NCBI GenBank assembly: GCA_013397935.1 | Contig: VZRN01005622.1 | Span: 3,519,329-3,583,328 of the forward strand | DNA length: 64,000 bases | Source: Dasyornis broadbenti | Lineage: Eukaryota; Chordata; Aves; Passeriformes; Dasyornithidae | Reading direction: 5' to 3' | Part shown: positions 23,676 to 37,132 of the stretch, piece after piece | How positions within the stretch are numbered: the stretch's first letter is position 1 | Layout: each line of letters starts with the position of its first letter | Made by a program: the position numbers and the translations under genes | The notes under the pieces: model-generated | Told to the model about the DNA's origin: nothing | The model's input: the letters and a program-made list of their open reading frames with translations, nothing else | Database searches by the model: none

Positions 23676-24639
23676 CTGTGCTGTTATATTTATTTAGAAC
23701 TGTTCATATTGATTCTTTATTCTTGAATTCTTACTCAGGATGCTTTGGTTAGGGTGGTTCTTCCTATTTAGTTAGAAAAAGAGAAATTATGAAGGTCTTG
23801 AAGAGTGAACAAAAATAAATTACAGTGCAGTGTTTAGATAGTGGAAGATACACTTCTGTTTCTAGTACTGGCAAAAATGTGAGTTCAAAGATGCTAAACC
23901 ACTCCAAAAGTTGATATAGAAAAAAGAAAATGAAGTGATTTAAGAGTTTCAGCGATGAAAGATCATTGTTGTAATGTTCATTTGAATTGATAAATGTGCC
24001 AGTTGTGCCTCTAGAATATGATGGGACAATGGTGGAAACAGTAATAAGTTTGTAACTGTTGACTCATTGTATGGAAGTTCTACCAAAAAGGTTATGCGTA
24101 GCCTAAAGTACCAAAGACTTAATGAAACTGTCATCACAGTAGTGATATCTCTGTTCCAGAATGTTTTCTAGGACAGTACTGTAATCATATCAGAATAAAT
24201 AGTTGACCATAATTCTCTAATGCCACCATATTTTCTAAGAAATTATAGGTCTTCAAGTAAGCTACATGTAAAAATTAGGGATTTGTAGTAAAAGTAGTTG
24301 GAACGAGTAGGAATAAGTGATAATGACGTCATTGAATCCTGAAGTTCGAAGCACTGATAATTTCGTCCAGTTACCTCATGGAATAGGTGGCAATTCCCTT
24401 GAAAACCTCCATGTCAAATTCAGACATTATGTAAATGATGGCTTACGATGCTCATGAAAATGGACACTTGTAGAAATACAGCTTATATTTGTTTAGTATC
24501 CAGTAGGTCTGAAAAATGGATAGAGTAGCCAAGGCAGACAACAGGAGAGAGTAACATAAATCAGAAACTTCCCTGCTTAATGTCTGCTTCTGCCATTCCT
24601 AAGAGCCTGTCAGGATATCAAATCAGTGCAAGTTGCCAT
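23676..24639. other. Unique non-coding sequence
   Basis: Nothing recognisable as a gene or repeat was found. Confidence 0.5.
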
Positions 24640-24870
24640 ACACTCAAGTTAAAGAGTCTGCTGTATGCCGAACTGGTGTAATTTTGTGTGCGCTTGTTAC
24701 ATGACTTTGGTTTTCCCTTAAAGATATTATGTATATAGCATGCAAAGAATAAGAACTAATTGCAGTAATGTATGTTGATTAGGCTCTTGTTCGGTGTAAA
24801 TAAGGATTATCTTGTGCTGTACATTGTGTACATTATGTCGCCTATTTAATACACACATAGCTTTCTCTGT
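24640..24870. promoter_or_regulatory. Candidate conserved non-coding element
   Basis: Unique, repeat-free sequence that keeps four CpGs in AT-rich surroundings. It carries TGTACATTG/TGTACATT as a direct repeat near 24819-24835 and several AT-rich cores suited to homeodomain binding (AACTAATTGCAG). No frame of useful length is open. The call rests on appearance alone. Confidence 0.25.
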
Positions 24871-27639
24871 CTTCTACTGCCACCCATACATTGAGACAAA
24901 GAGCTGAAGCTGAAGTGTGAATCTTCCAGCTCTGAGCAAATATCTCATACAAACCCTGATACAAGAAACAATGGACTTATTGATTCCTTGCGTTGTTTTG
25001 GCACCACAAAACCAGAAGAAAACAAGGGTATACAAACATTGAAATTAGAGTCAAAACCACCTCTTCAGAGCAAATACATGAGTTTTTTCACTAAAATATG
25101 AACAATATATGTGAAGATATATAGTTGGTAGCTTAAAAGTAGGAAAGAAGGTAACTCATCTGGATTTATCAAAGTTTTTTAAGAAGGGCATGTTGATTTA
25201 GTGTATTAGACTTGGTGCTGTTGGTAAAATTAGCAACTAAGGGCAGAAAGAAAAGCAATATTAGAAGGCAGATTACCAATGGAAGAGTATTTGTGAGTCG
25301 GACTTCTAATGTTGATACAGTTTTCAAAGTGAATGAGATCATACATTAAAAAAAAAAGTGAGAACATTTAGGGGGAAGAAGGAGAAGAAATTTAATCACC
25401 TAAAAGAACACCGAGGAAGGTGTTCAAAGAAGATAAAAAGTTGGAGAATGAAATTTTCCACTCTGTCAAATGGACTAGATAAAATGAGAGGGTAGGAACA
25501 GAGGAGTAAAATTGGGAGTTTGGGAATTAATGTGTGCCTAGGTACTCATGCAAATAAAAAAGCAGCTCAAGTACAGAGGAAAGAGAAATTGGAAGGCATC
25601 CGGAGAAGGTGCAGTGGCTAGAAAAATACTTTTTTCTGGGATCAGTGAAAATTGGATATTTCAAAGAAATAGACTGCATACAGTCATACTTTCAATTCAA
25701 GAAAAACAAATCCTTTAACCAAGACCTCCAATCTAAGGAACAATTAATAGCTTACTACTGTTGCTACTGAAAAATTAAAATTCAGCTGGTTCACTCAATA
25801 ATTATATCTGTCTATGATGTTTAAGATTATGTTCAGGTCTTGAAGATGCTGTAAACACATCTGGAAATGACACACTCCCACAGTTTCTATACAGCAGAAT
25901 ATGATGAAACCAGCCACCAAAAAATATTACATTTTCCACTTGCGTTCATATCAGCTAACAGAATAATATCCATGTGATTTAGAACTAGGCATTTCAAGTC
26001 CTTAAAGGATTTGAAAATCAAGTTATGAACTATGGTGCTTCCTAAAGTTTTCTAATAAATATATTATTTCTGTGGGATGTGCAAAAGAGAGGAAAGAGAT
26101 GTGGTGGCATAGAATATTTTGTTCCTTTATTTTTCGCTGTTGTTCATGCATATTTTGTATGTTGTTTATAAGCACTACATCAGTTAAGAAATAGTAGTTC
26201 TTGTCTCAAATATGAATACTCTGAGTCAACGAAGAGATTGCTGAGGTGTGATTATTTTTTCTTAAGCAAACTCTGGGTTTCTAACCCAGTTCTGTCACTT
26301 GAGTGTTATCATTTTGAGAGAGGGTCTATGGTATCAGTAGCGTTTATTTTAATGTTTGAGGTTTTTTGGTTTTTTTTTTTTGTTGTTGTTATAGTAGCAC
26401 TTTAAAACAAAAAATTAAATTTTGCCTTTCACAAATCTCTTCATAATGCTGACTGCCATGTGATTATCAGTTTGTAATTTTTTGTGAGGCTGGGTTCAGG
26501 AAGCTAGTACTGATATCCTAAATACTGTTGAATTCCACTGAAATACAAGCACTGAATGGAAATAAGATGATATAACCCAGATTTTTTAGGATGATTTCTT
26601 TTTTTTTCAAGATTAAAAGACAAAATGATGAATGAGAATTTGAGAATGTTCTTCTGATGGATCTGAGAGGTGGAAAAAGTTTAATTCCAGTAGACCCACA
26701 CCATTGTGATTTTGTACTTCTTGCACTCTGTTGCATAGGTGTTACATGTAAGCACATGGTCCTTTCTGACATTTAACGTGAATTATTACACATATATTAA
26801 AAGTATGTATATAAACACTTCCAAAGTGCAATTTTTGTTGTGCTGGAGGTTCCTGGCAACTCTGACACTGCAAAAAAAAAGCTGGCATCTCTAAACCTCT
26901 CTGAAGTCAGGAAAAAAAAAATCCATCAAGTCTAGTAAACAGTAAACATCTTGCTCAAGATTGAAAGAGAGTTATAAGGCTGAAGATTAAAGAATCTTGA
27001 TTAAAAAAAAATGTAACTCTTAAGAGGGGTAAAATGAAACCTAAGCAAAGCATAGAACATAATATACCAGAAACGAGTAGCGATGTCCTGGGGAAGGATA
27101 GTCAAAGCCTATATATTATATATTTAGTACTGTATATTCAGTGTAAATGTAAAGCAAGAAATAACCAACTGCTTTGAATACAGGCCTTGTTGGGACCGGA
27201 CCAAAAAAACCCCTCAAGCTTTCTGCATCTTGTTTTCAGTCAGAACTGAGAGAAACATTCTTAGCAAACCTCCAAACCGCTCAAACTGTAGTTCAGTAAT
27301 TCACTGCAATAGAACTGAATTGAAAATGGTTCCTTTAAAATAGCAAAGAACACCACTTTAAACTAGCACAAATATCTAAAATATACAGTGGCATTATAAA
27401 ATGACTAAGGATGTATTAATGAGAAACCTCTAAGCTGGACTCTAGCTATAGGACTCAGTGCAATATCTTTGAGAAAGAAATATAGAGTAGTGAGTTCCTG
27501 TACTCTAGATTATTTCATAAATATATAAATAAATATTTATAATAAGTATAGACAGAAGTATTTATTCAAGTAGACAAAATACAAAGGAAAGTTTTCCCAA
27601 GAAATTAAGATGTGGTGAGAATGCAGATTCCACTGATTT
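24871..27639. other. Unique AT-rich non-coding sequence
   Basis: No gene is supported. T run at 26367-26380 with GTTGTTGTT after it; A-rich runs near 25348, 26872 and 26912; AT-rich palindromic stretches near 27115-27125 and 27520-27545. Confidence 0.5.
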
Positions 27640-28400
27640 TTTCTCTCTTAATAACGGGCTTTTGAAATCTCTTCTAAGATGATTAACAAAAATCGTTTCT
27701 TCCCAAGTGCGAAATGGGTCTGAATGATCATTTTATTAGTTAAAGAATGCCTGGTAAGTCAAGTGCTGTAAGCGTTGGTTGTGTTTGCATACCAGGATTC
27801 TGGGCTGAGGAAGTGCCATTCAATTGCGTTCATAAACGAGAGGCATAACTGAGGCATAAAACGAGGAACAGAGCGAGGAAGGAGGTGTTAGGCAGACAAT
27901 GAGGCAAATGAAGTCCGTTCCAATTACTTGGGTTAAGTTTGCATTATAGATGCAACTTAAACATATCTTTGCAAAGAGAAACAAGAAAGATGAGTGAGAT
28001 GACGCCTGACAGCTAGAAAGGCCAAGGGCTGCACTGAAATAGTTCAAAGTAAACCTTGCATTAAACCATTCCGTTTCAGCAGTGGTTTATAATGATACAA
28101 GGTGAGGAAGAAACTGGTCAATGGTTCGTCTGCACAGGGAGTTTAGCTGTTACGTAATACTGCAACATTTTCCTAAAGAGAATGATTTTTCTATTTCCAG
28201 AGCTACCTGTTTCATAAAGCTTCACATGAGCATTGCCTACCCCCAAGCTCCACATGACTGGAAGGTTATATGACTTTTCAAACCCTCATGTTTTGCTCTG
28301 ATGGTTTTGTCTCTGGCACATTAGGGAAAGTGGGAGCTCACGTAAGTTTGACCCTCGCCTCGGAGGAAAACACCATTTACTCTGCAGCTTTTGATAAAAA
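27640..28400. promoter_or_regulatory. CpG-retaining unique block, candidate element
   Basis: I count 16 CpGs over about 760 bases, against very few in the flanks, yet no CpG-island density. The block is unique, contains TTACGTAA (28149-28156, the PAR-bZIP/C/EBP-type palindrome) and a donor-like CAC/GTAAGTTTG near 28340-28348 without a clear exon. The minus frame 27820-28047 has no protein motif. Confidence 0.25.
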
Positions 28401-31400
28401 CATGAAAGTTGGCAGCAGTGTGTATGTAGTTATGTTTTCCAGCTAGTTAGGCTGGAGACAGAATTTGGTTTAGTTTTTGCCTCTGACAAAATTTTTATTG
28501 ATAATGACAATAAAAATAGAAAAGCCATTTCCTTGAGAAAATAGAAGCTCTACAAGCCATGTAAGTACACAAACATAACAATGCAAACTTGCTGTGTTTC
28601 TATGCTTTAATCTGTGCAATTAATATGAAGTCCTAATGTAAATCTCATTTTTCTTTAGGTAAGAATTCTTTTATTTGCAAGGCTCCATTCAAATATGAGA
28701 AAGCTGTGAAGGACAGCTTAATAGTTTACTAAAAGTAAAAAGACAGCCTTTTTTTTTAAACCAAACTACACTTTCTCAACAGTGATTTGCACAAGCCCAT
28801 ATAGATTTATCAATTACTGACATTTTAAGTGATTTTCTACTTCTGTATCTAGATCATCAAAAAGTTTATTTCTTTGTTCTCATAACAGAAGGACCGTGTT
28901 TTATCAGAAGTTAAGACTTTTCTTCCTGAATTACAAAGCTTGGGGTAGCTAACAAACAGAGATGTTAAGACAGAGTTTGCATGACCATTTCAGCTTATGA
29001 TGCTGGTGTTTTTTTAAAAAATCAGAGAGATATTACTCAGTGGCCTTTTATATCTGCTAACAATTTTTTTTTTGTATTTCTCTTACCTAGAGGAGCAACA
29101 TGACCTGTACGGAAAAATCAACTTATGCTGAGAAGTAGTTAAAGGAAAACTTGCCTGTACCTGCAAGATGTTGCCCTTTTGAATCCAATTTCAGCACTTT
29201 GTGGGTGGTTCTTAATGCATTTCAGGTAGGGAAATAAGTTCAGCCCTTCTAGGTGAACCTAATGTGAATTCAAAATGAGAACTGTGGCTGCAGTTGCTTC
29301 TTCCTTTTTTTTTTTTTTACTGCACTGGAGAGGGATTTACCCCCAAAGCTTTAGATTCTTTATAACAGAAAGTAGCACATAGTCAGAAGTTATGCTATCA
29401 ATTTTATAGCAACAAAGGCATCTATTTCATTTGCCATTTTCAGGCACTAGCATTCAATAGGTTACATTTCAGATGAATTAATTTTTAATAGTTTGCCAAG
29501 GCAGATATTTGAAAGTTTTTTGTTTTACTTACTTGCTTATTCAATGTATCTGTTACAGATATTTGATCTGATTTTTTTGTAGAGTTTAAAGTTACTTTTA
29601 TTTTTATTTTCTTGTATAATGCCAGTTCAGAGTTACTCTGAAATGAACCACATAGAAGTAGAAATCGGTTAGAATTTAATTCTGTATTTCAGCTACTTTA
29701 CATTTTAGTTTCACAATTATCATTAACACTTGTTGTCCCTTGAGAGATAGAAGAACTGTATCATCTACTTTATTATTAGTTTTCTTGAACAGTCTTTTTA
29801 TTGGAATGAAGGCCTTATGGGTATGATCATTTAAATTCTATGCCTGAAAAGTAAAAAGTTTGTTTGTCTATATATATTTCCAGTTTGTTTTCGTAATGCC
29901 AGTATATATGTCCTTTGAGTATTTAGAGTTTTTAATCTGAAAATTTTGTTTTGGGTAGGAACACTATTAAAGTACTTTGAGGCATGAACATTCATCTACA
30001 AACTATTTTGAAATTATTTTGTTGCAGTCCACCCTTTTCAATGGATGTACTCTCCTGTGTTAGTTTTATTATACTGGTGTATCTGAAGTAGTGTGGAAGA
30101 TATTTATTTACTTGCTCTTGATGTATGGAAACTTCTTGGCAGATTGGAATACAAATCTAAGAAAGGGATTTCTGCCTATCTAAGAGTGTTTTTAAGCTGC
30201 CTTCTAGATCCTGTCATGTACTGAAGTATACTTTCTGCTACTAAAAGTCCAATTATACTACATTGATTCTCAGCATTACAACATATTAAAAAGTCTCAGT
30301 TTTGTTTTAAAAGTTAACAATAGTAAGATTTTTTTTTTAATTTTTTTTGGCTGTAAACTTGACAGTTAAGAGAAACCTTGATCATAATGCATAAAAACAT
30401 CTTTCAAGACAACGATTCACTATAGTGAAACACTATATTGCTTTGTCTTAGTAAGGCGATTAGTGTCTGCGGAACAATTCATTTTGGCCTCCAACTTGTG
30501 CTACCTTGACATGGTGAAGATGAAGTGGAAACCTTGCATGCTTGTCAGTGAAAGTATAGCTGTAAGTTTTATTTCAGAAAAACTGAACATTTATGTCAGT
30601 TGTAAAATGCAAACTTGATTTAATACCAACTAGCAGTAGGCATTTAGGAGTGTACAGCTTGTGTTCATGTTGATAAGCCAATTTAAGTATATAAGGAAGA
30701 AATTTGCTTTGCAGACCTTAAAGGATGATAACAATTATTTTCAAGAACATGAGTTTATTTGAAAGCTCATAACTTTATTTTTCTTCCCAGAAGAAAAAGA
30801 AAAAAAGACCTTATTGCAATAAAGATTGGGAATGCAACATTGTCTATTCAAACAAGGGATAGATAAACAAATGCCTAACATGGATTCTTTTTTTTTATGC
30901 CTAACCAATGCGTCAAATATCCTTGCTCTTTCAGAACTGTCACTATTAGAAAGTCAACCCTAACAAAACTGTCATCTTCTGATGAAAATAAAAGGCAAAG
31001 TTAGTAAGAAGAAGGTGGAGGAACCATGATACCTAAAATGAACAGAATGGGATTGTAAGAAAAGATAAGTTGTAAAGGAAGAGTCACCTCTAAGATAAAC
31101 ATCTCTTCATGTTGGCTGCAAAAACATAACCTGTGCTTCCAAATGGGAGGGCCAGGTGTCCTTGTTAACCTATAGATTAAGGTTTGAAAAAGGTGGTCTT
31201 AATTGTTGTAGACTTTTTTATTAAAACCTATACATTTGGAAGCTTGACTCAAGATGTGTGCAGTTATCAAAGCAAATAATAATGGAAGTGGCAAACAGAC
31301 TTCATGTGATCATTTCTCTCAGCTGATGTTTTACATGTCTTGAATCAGGCAACTACAGCGTGCACAGGTGGCCTAGCTAGAAGAGAAAGTGCAAAATGTG

Positions 31401-32856
31401 GGGTCATGACTAATTATTTATTCATACTGGTGAAGGTGATCAGTGTCCAATTTAAAATGTATAAATGTATACATAAAATCCAGACGTTCTGATGCCCCTC
31501 GCAACTTCTTTTGTGAAAATCAAACAGGTGAATATCTGTGATACAAAGAACAGCAAAGTTCAGCAACACATCAGATAAACCCACCGCCTTTAACTGAAAA
31601 AAGGGTACCTCTTGGTGACTGTTTTCTGTTGACAGTTGTTGTTTTCTAAACTCAGTTACCAACTGGTCATTTTTGGAACATACCTATCAGTTATTGATGT
31701 GCATGGCCACTCTGTGTTTGGGGTGTGTGCATTAATTTGGCTCAGATAGGACCAGAGCTTCTCAGAGTTACTGGCTCTTAGTGACAAGAACTTTCCTTGG
31801 TGATGGATCTGTCCAAGAGAGGGGCTTACCAGTAAAATCAATATTGCCATTAATATTAATGTAATAAATGCACCTGCAACTTAGTGGAGCATATAATAAA
31901 TGGGTTTAGGTATAAGTGGAATTTAGTGCTTCAATTCAGGGAATGTGCTGTTAAGAGATATATCTGTAGTTGTCCTAATGTCTTATATGAGTGTGTACCA
32001 TATTTTTCTGCTTCTGAACACTTGAACTCTTTGTTATGTGAGCTGCTGAAGTTTTGAACACTTTCCCAACTGAGGAACGGGAAATGTAATTTTAATAGCA
32101 GACCAAGCTTAATGTAGTGATAATTCTGGTAACAATATTGCAACAAGGTCTTCTGACAGGGGAAGAGTGAGAAAAAGCATTTTAGGAGAGGCCTTAGGAA
32201 ATATATGTATAACCTCTTCGCAACAGCCACCCCAAGGAGATCAATGTGTTGTGCTGTATTTATATTACTTCCAGTACAACATTGATATTCTGGTAAAAGA
32301 TTGTAGGGAAAGCAGAGCAAAGAGCTTTTTAGTGATTATTCTGTATCCTGAGTGTGCTGGGTCATATGTTGTATCCAAAAGCAATTTGTCTGCATTAGAA
32401 ACATATAATTTTTTACCTCCCTGAAAGCAAATAGTACCAATAGTAGGATTACATTTATTAAGCTGCAGTTAATGAGATTTGGAAGTTCTTAATGTAAAAA
32501 CGTGGCATCATATATATTTCACCTAATTTGAAAAACATGTAAGAAAAAGGGGTGAGACTACTTGCTGGCAAAACCCAAAACCATCCCCTTTACCACCGCA
32601 ATGAGGGCACCAACCAAGAGAAAAGCAATTTAGTCACCTACTGTGCAAACCACTGAAAAGTATCATGGCAACACCTAACCCACAGAAATCTGGAGACTTT
32701 TGAACTCAGAGGTTGGCAAGAGCAAGTGCTAAATATCACCGTGTAAAGTCTCGTGGGTTTATATCACCGTCTAAGAAAAGATTTATGCCTATGCACTTCC
32801 CTTCATGTTGTGCAGAATGAGCAGAATTTTGTTTCTCGGATGTTCTAAGTCTGTCA
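28401..32856. other. Unique AT-rich non-coding sequence
   Basis: No gene is supported. T runs occur at 29057-29066, 29307-29320 and 30331-30352. The stretch around 30440-30560 is unique and lightly CpG-retaining. Frames 31931-32320 (minus) and 32167-32424 (plus) overlap and neither shows a domain. Confidence 0.5.
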
Positions 32857-32981
32857 GTGCTTGAGTTGTTTGGACAATGCCCTTAAAAACATGCTTTAAC
32901 TTCTGGTGACCCTGAAGTGGTCAGGCACTTGGGCTAGATGATTAGAGGTCTCTTCCAACTAAAAATATTCTGTTCCATTCT
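32857..32981 (+). mobile_element. CR1 LINE 3' UTR tail
   Basis: The sequence follows the CR1 3' UTR pattern: TTGGACAATGC, then a short spacer, GGGCTAGATGATTAGAGGTC, TCTTCCAACT and a decayed ATTCTGTTCCATTCTA tail. The consensus has G-TTGGACTAGATGATC, GTC-CTTCCAAC and ATTCTATG repeats. Only the last 125 bases are recognisable; no coding part remains. Confidence 0.8.
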
Positions 32982-35900
32982 AAATACACTGCCACGTACT
33001 ATACATTAGCAGGCCATGATCTTTAGAAACAGTTTGTCAGCTATGCTGGGGACCCAGCATCCACACCCACCATGGGTATTTTTCTATATTTGTTTGCTTG
33101 TTTGTTTTCAGTTTTCTTTACGAGCCCCATTAAGGTTTCATGGGCTGAACGAAGTACACTAGGGATGCCTCCAGAGTACATCTTCCAGCTTTTTTTTTTT
33201 TTAACTTAGAAGGTTCCCAAATCATGTTTTTTGAAACCCCTTCACAGAAGAAGAAACAAAATACAGAAAATGGAGATGATCATTCTGTTTTCTTCAAAAG
33301 AACTCTTCAGCCAAGATAGAGAAGCTATAGGTACAACTCATCTAATCTGGCCTATTTTTAGAACTAATATAGTGGGGTTTGTTTTTATTGTTTCCCTCCC
33401 CTGTGAATAGATTTGAGACGTTTGATTAAAATTAATAGAGCAACTAATCCCCTACTATCCTCCAAAATTGTGACAAAACATTTGTTTGTTTCTTTGAGAC
33501 AGGGAAATGGAATATTTGGCTTTAATACATGCTCATTTTCTATTCCCCTCATCTTCTTATTCATAATGAGGTCAAGGTGAAGCAGAAATGAGCGCACTTT
33601 TCAGTAGGTATGCAGTTTCCCCCAGATTTATCTGTTCTCGAATTTTTCTCCTCTCTGCTCTTTTCTTTCTAGTCCCCTTATAGGAAACTAGAATAATTTT
33701 ACTATAATATGCTTTTCCTAAGAGATGTGCCATTTTGTATGCATACAAGCCCCTAAATCTTCTTTTTTTAATCCCCCTAATCTGTTGCAAGTCTGCCTTA
33801 TTTACTGGAAGACAATAATGTTTCTAAGGGAGGTGTGCATGCTGGAATATTACCTTTATATGCTAATTAATTGAATATGATAATGAGGACATGATGACAA
33901 AGTCAAAGTGGAAGTTGAAAACAAGTAATCTGTCTATTTCTTAACAAGCAAACTAACTTAACAGAGGCTGGGCAGAGTGTTTGCAAATTTAGTTTGCTTC
34001 ACGTGAGCTAAGTTGTAGAATGCAACTCCCATGGGCCAAATCCTGAAGGATAACACAGTCTTCATGACTACTTTTCTGTAATAAAACTGGTACACTTGGC
34101 TGTAGGAATTACCCAGCCCAGGGAATGAAACAGTCTTGAAATGCTCACAAGGAATATGCAAGGTTCACAAGAGCTGTGGGTTGGAAATTCCATATATAGT
34201 GGTGATAACTCACGTAGTTTTATTAAAGTAAACCCATTTGTATTTTGCACCACTGAGGTACTGCCACTCTCCTCAACTATTTCATGTTTTGGGAATTTTG
34301 GAACTGGAAAATCTTCCAAGACAAGGAAGTTCTACAAAGAGAAGAGCACAAAGATAACTTTTATTCCCCCTTCTAATTTCTACACTTTCTTTGCATTTTA
34401 CACTGTGTTAGTCCTATTCTCCCAGCTGCTTACCAGCATGTTTAGGTTGATAAGAAAACGTCCTGCTTTCTGATTCAATTTTCTTCTCCACTCGCTGTTG
34501 TGCACTACTTTACTTTTATTCTCTTTTTTCTTCTAACGTCCAGTCCAGAAATATTTCCTTTACACTGCTAACTTGTAGTTATTGAAGCACTTTGGGATGA
34601 AAGGTGTCACTATCACATATTTACAAAGAACATTCCTATGCCTGTAGACTGCATGTACTGCCTGGAACAGGCACACAGAACTGTCATTGCCTTGTTCTCA
34701 TTTCTTCTTGCACTTCAATTTTTCAGTAGAGAGATAAACTCTATATTTTAGACAGTCTCAGCTGTACAATTTCATAAACAAAAGGCTTGGTGTTGAAGCT
34801 TTAAACCTAACAAAGTCCTTAATCAGGCTACATATTTGTCTTTTTACTCCCTTTTCATATATGCTATATAAAAAAAGTTCTAATTTTAGTCTATACCTCA
34901 CACAGTTCGTTGGTAAATGAGAGCTTTGTAGACCTCTCTTTATGCATGTATTTCTAAATACCATTTATACCTCAAGTTATGTGCTGTGGGGAAAATGGAT
35001 TTTGTCTTACCTCTATGGAATTTGTATAGGATGAAAGGAGTAACATTATTAGGATGTTGGCTTTTTCTTAGCAAATAACCTCAATGGGTTTTGTGGTTAT
35101 CAATGACCCTTAAAATTTAACATTTTTGAATTGAGAAAATTGCCACTGAGCCGTAATGTGACATGACTCAGGCAGCTTGATGATGTCTGTCAAAATCTAC
35201 CATCAGCAGAAAGATTTGAAAGAACTGAAGATGATAGGAGGAAAAAAAGGCACTTGTTCTTATTTTCTTCTCCTCATAATTCTATGTGGGTAAGCAATTA
35301 AAAAATGAAAGGAATTGTATACTGACATAGTTTTAAAATTTAGGCATTTTTAAACTCTCATATGAACACTTCTAATTTCATTGAAGATAGCCAAATTACA
35401 GTCATCTAAATTGAGAATACTCTTGCCTTGTGCTATAAACATTAATTTGGTAAATAAAGCATGAGACTGTGTGCAGTCAGAAATAGAGCATGTTAAAATT
35501 TTTGCAGTTAGGAATTCATTTTCAGCAAAAGAAACTTGGCAGGAGTTCTCTCTTAAACCATTTTCAGTGATGATTTCTTGATGTTATTCCTGGCTTTTAC
35601 ACAGTTTCTCTAAAATATCTGCAATCTGTTCCATTTTTTTTTTTTCTTTTTTTTGTGAACATGGATACTGAGTTGTATTCCTTAATACTTCATCTGAAAA
35701 CCAATCTCTCCAGTATGCATTAGACCTAAGCTTAAGGTGTGACATCTTTGGACTCCTAGAAAGGACATCCAAGAGCTTTTACAGAATAGATGAAAACAGA
35801 AAAGAGAGAGAGTGTGTATATGACTGATAGATGGGTCAGATTAACATCTTGAGGAATGAACGTGACAAGCAGACCAGTAAACAAAGGAAAAAAATTGAGG

Positions 35901-37102
35901 ACAACATTTGAGAGGCGTGGAACTGAAAAATGTAAGGGAGAATGAGCAAGCAGAAAACAGATACAATGAGCACTGCTGTGTGGAAACCACTGATTTTTGT
36001 CTGGAGTTTGATACTTCCCTGTGAAGCTGGTGTAGAATATTTTAGATTCCAATAACTGTAAATATTGTTACAACTAATGTTGTAATTAAAATATTACAGC
36101 ATCTACTTGCAGCACTTCTCAGAGCTAAGCAGAATCAGTGAACTGGGCTGTCTTTAGAATTATGGTATGAAGAATTTGCAAATAGCTATCTGGTAAGCAA
36201 GCATAAATAAATAAATATATGAACACCCCCTGAAGCTTAGGAAGTATTTAATTAAAGTTTCTTCAGAAGTTTCTTTACAGTTGAAAAAGGCTCTAGAGTA
36301 TTCTTCTAGGGCTACGTTCATTCACTTTCTTCACGTTTGAGGAGCCAATCATCACAAAAAATCTACACCCACACCCACAAAATCAATCTAGTTTGTAACA
36401 CGGCTGCTGTCAGGCTCCCTTCTCAAGGACGTGGGGACAGAAAATAAGATGTCAAAGCTCAAGGGTCGGAGGCTCAAGGGCTGCTTCTCAAACTGTTCCC
36501 CTCAGCACCAGACAGGCACTGCCCTTCCTTACCCTGACGAGGTTTGGGTACTGGGATGCCCTTTATGGCCTCAGGAAAACGATTTCAGTAAGATAATTAT
36601 AATTCTTAAATATTCTTAATTTTATGGAGTAACAGCATTGTATGAATTGCTTTAAAAGGATTACTAGGACCTTTGTAGAGGTAAGATTATAGACAGGTTC
36701 TTTCCCCTTCAAGAGCCAGTGAGTGATTTGCAAATATGAAGCACATTCAGAGTAAACAGACATGGAAGTAAACAGGAAATTCTAACTACAAGAAAAAAAG
36801 CACACAGTTCAACCGATTTTATCACTGATAGTTTACAAGGAATACCACAACCCTGTGCCTTTCGTTAAAGGGCCTATTTAATCTGCCTAAAAATATGTGA
36901 TATCGGTAACAGCCTGCACAAGACACTCAAATCCATTGATTCTCGGAAGCTGTGCATTTTCTGAGGTCAAAATAAAGCAAATCTAGGTGAACAGAAATGA
37001 TAGCTATACTACTTTGAATAAAACAAAATATTTTTGCTGTTTCCCCACATCTCCTTAGTTTACCAGGAGACAGGACTTCTGTATACCTGCTCACCTATAA
37101 AA
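32982..37102. other. Unique non-coding sequence
   Basis: No gene is supported. T runs at 33190-33202 and 35634-35654. A short direct repeat GCTCAAGGG at 36457-36465 and 36472-36480 (period 15) lies in a small GC-richer patch. The 110-codon frame at 34141-34473 and the minus frames nearby have no motif. Confidence 0.5.
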
Positions 37103-37132
37103 TGTGTGTGTATATATATGTATATATATATG
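37103..37132 (+). repeat. (TG)n(TA)n microsatellite
   Basis: TGTGTGTG passes into TATATATATG and another TATATATATATG, a compound dinucleotide repeat of about 30 bases. It yields YIYVYIY-type translations on both strands (37102-37344, 37095-37286), which are not genes. Confidence 0.9.

Noticed and set aside
31931..32320. 129-codon minus-strand frame
   Set aside because: Chance length, F/L/S/H/C-rich, no domain, and overlapped by a plus frame.
34141..34473. 110-codon plus-strand frame
   Set aside because: No motif, and overlapped by antisense frames of similar quality.
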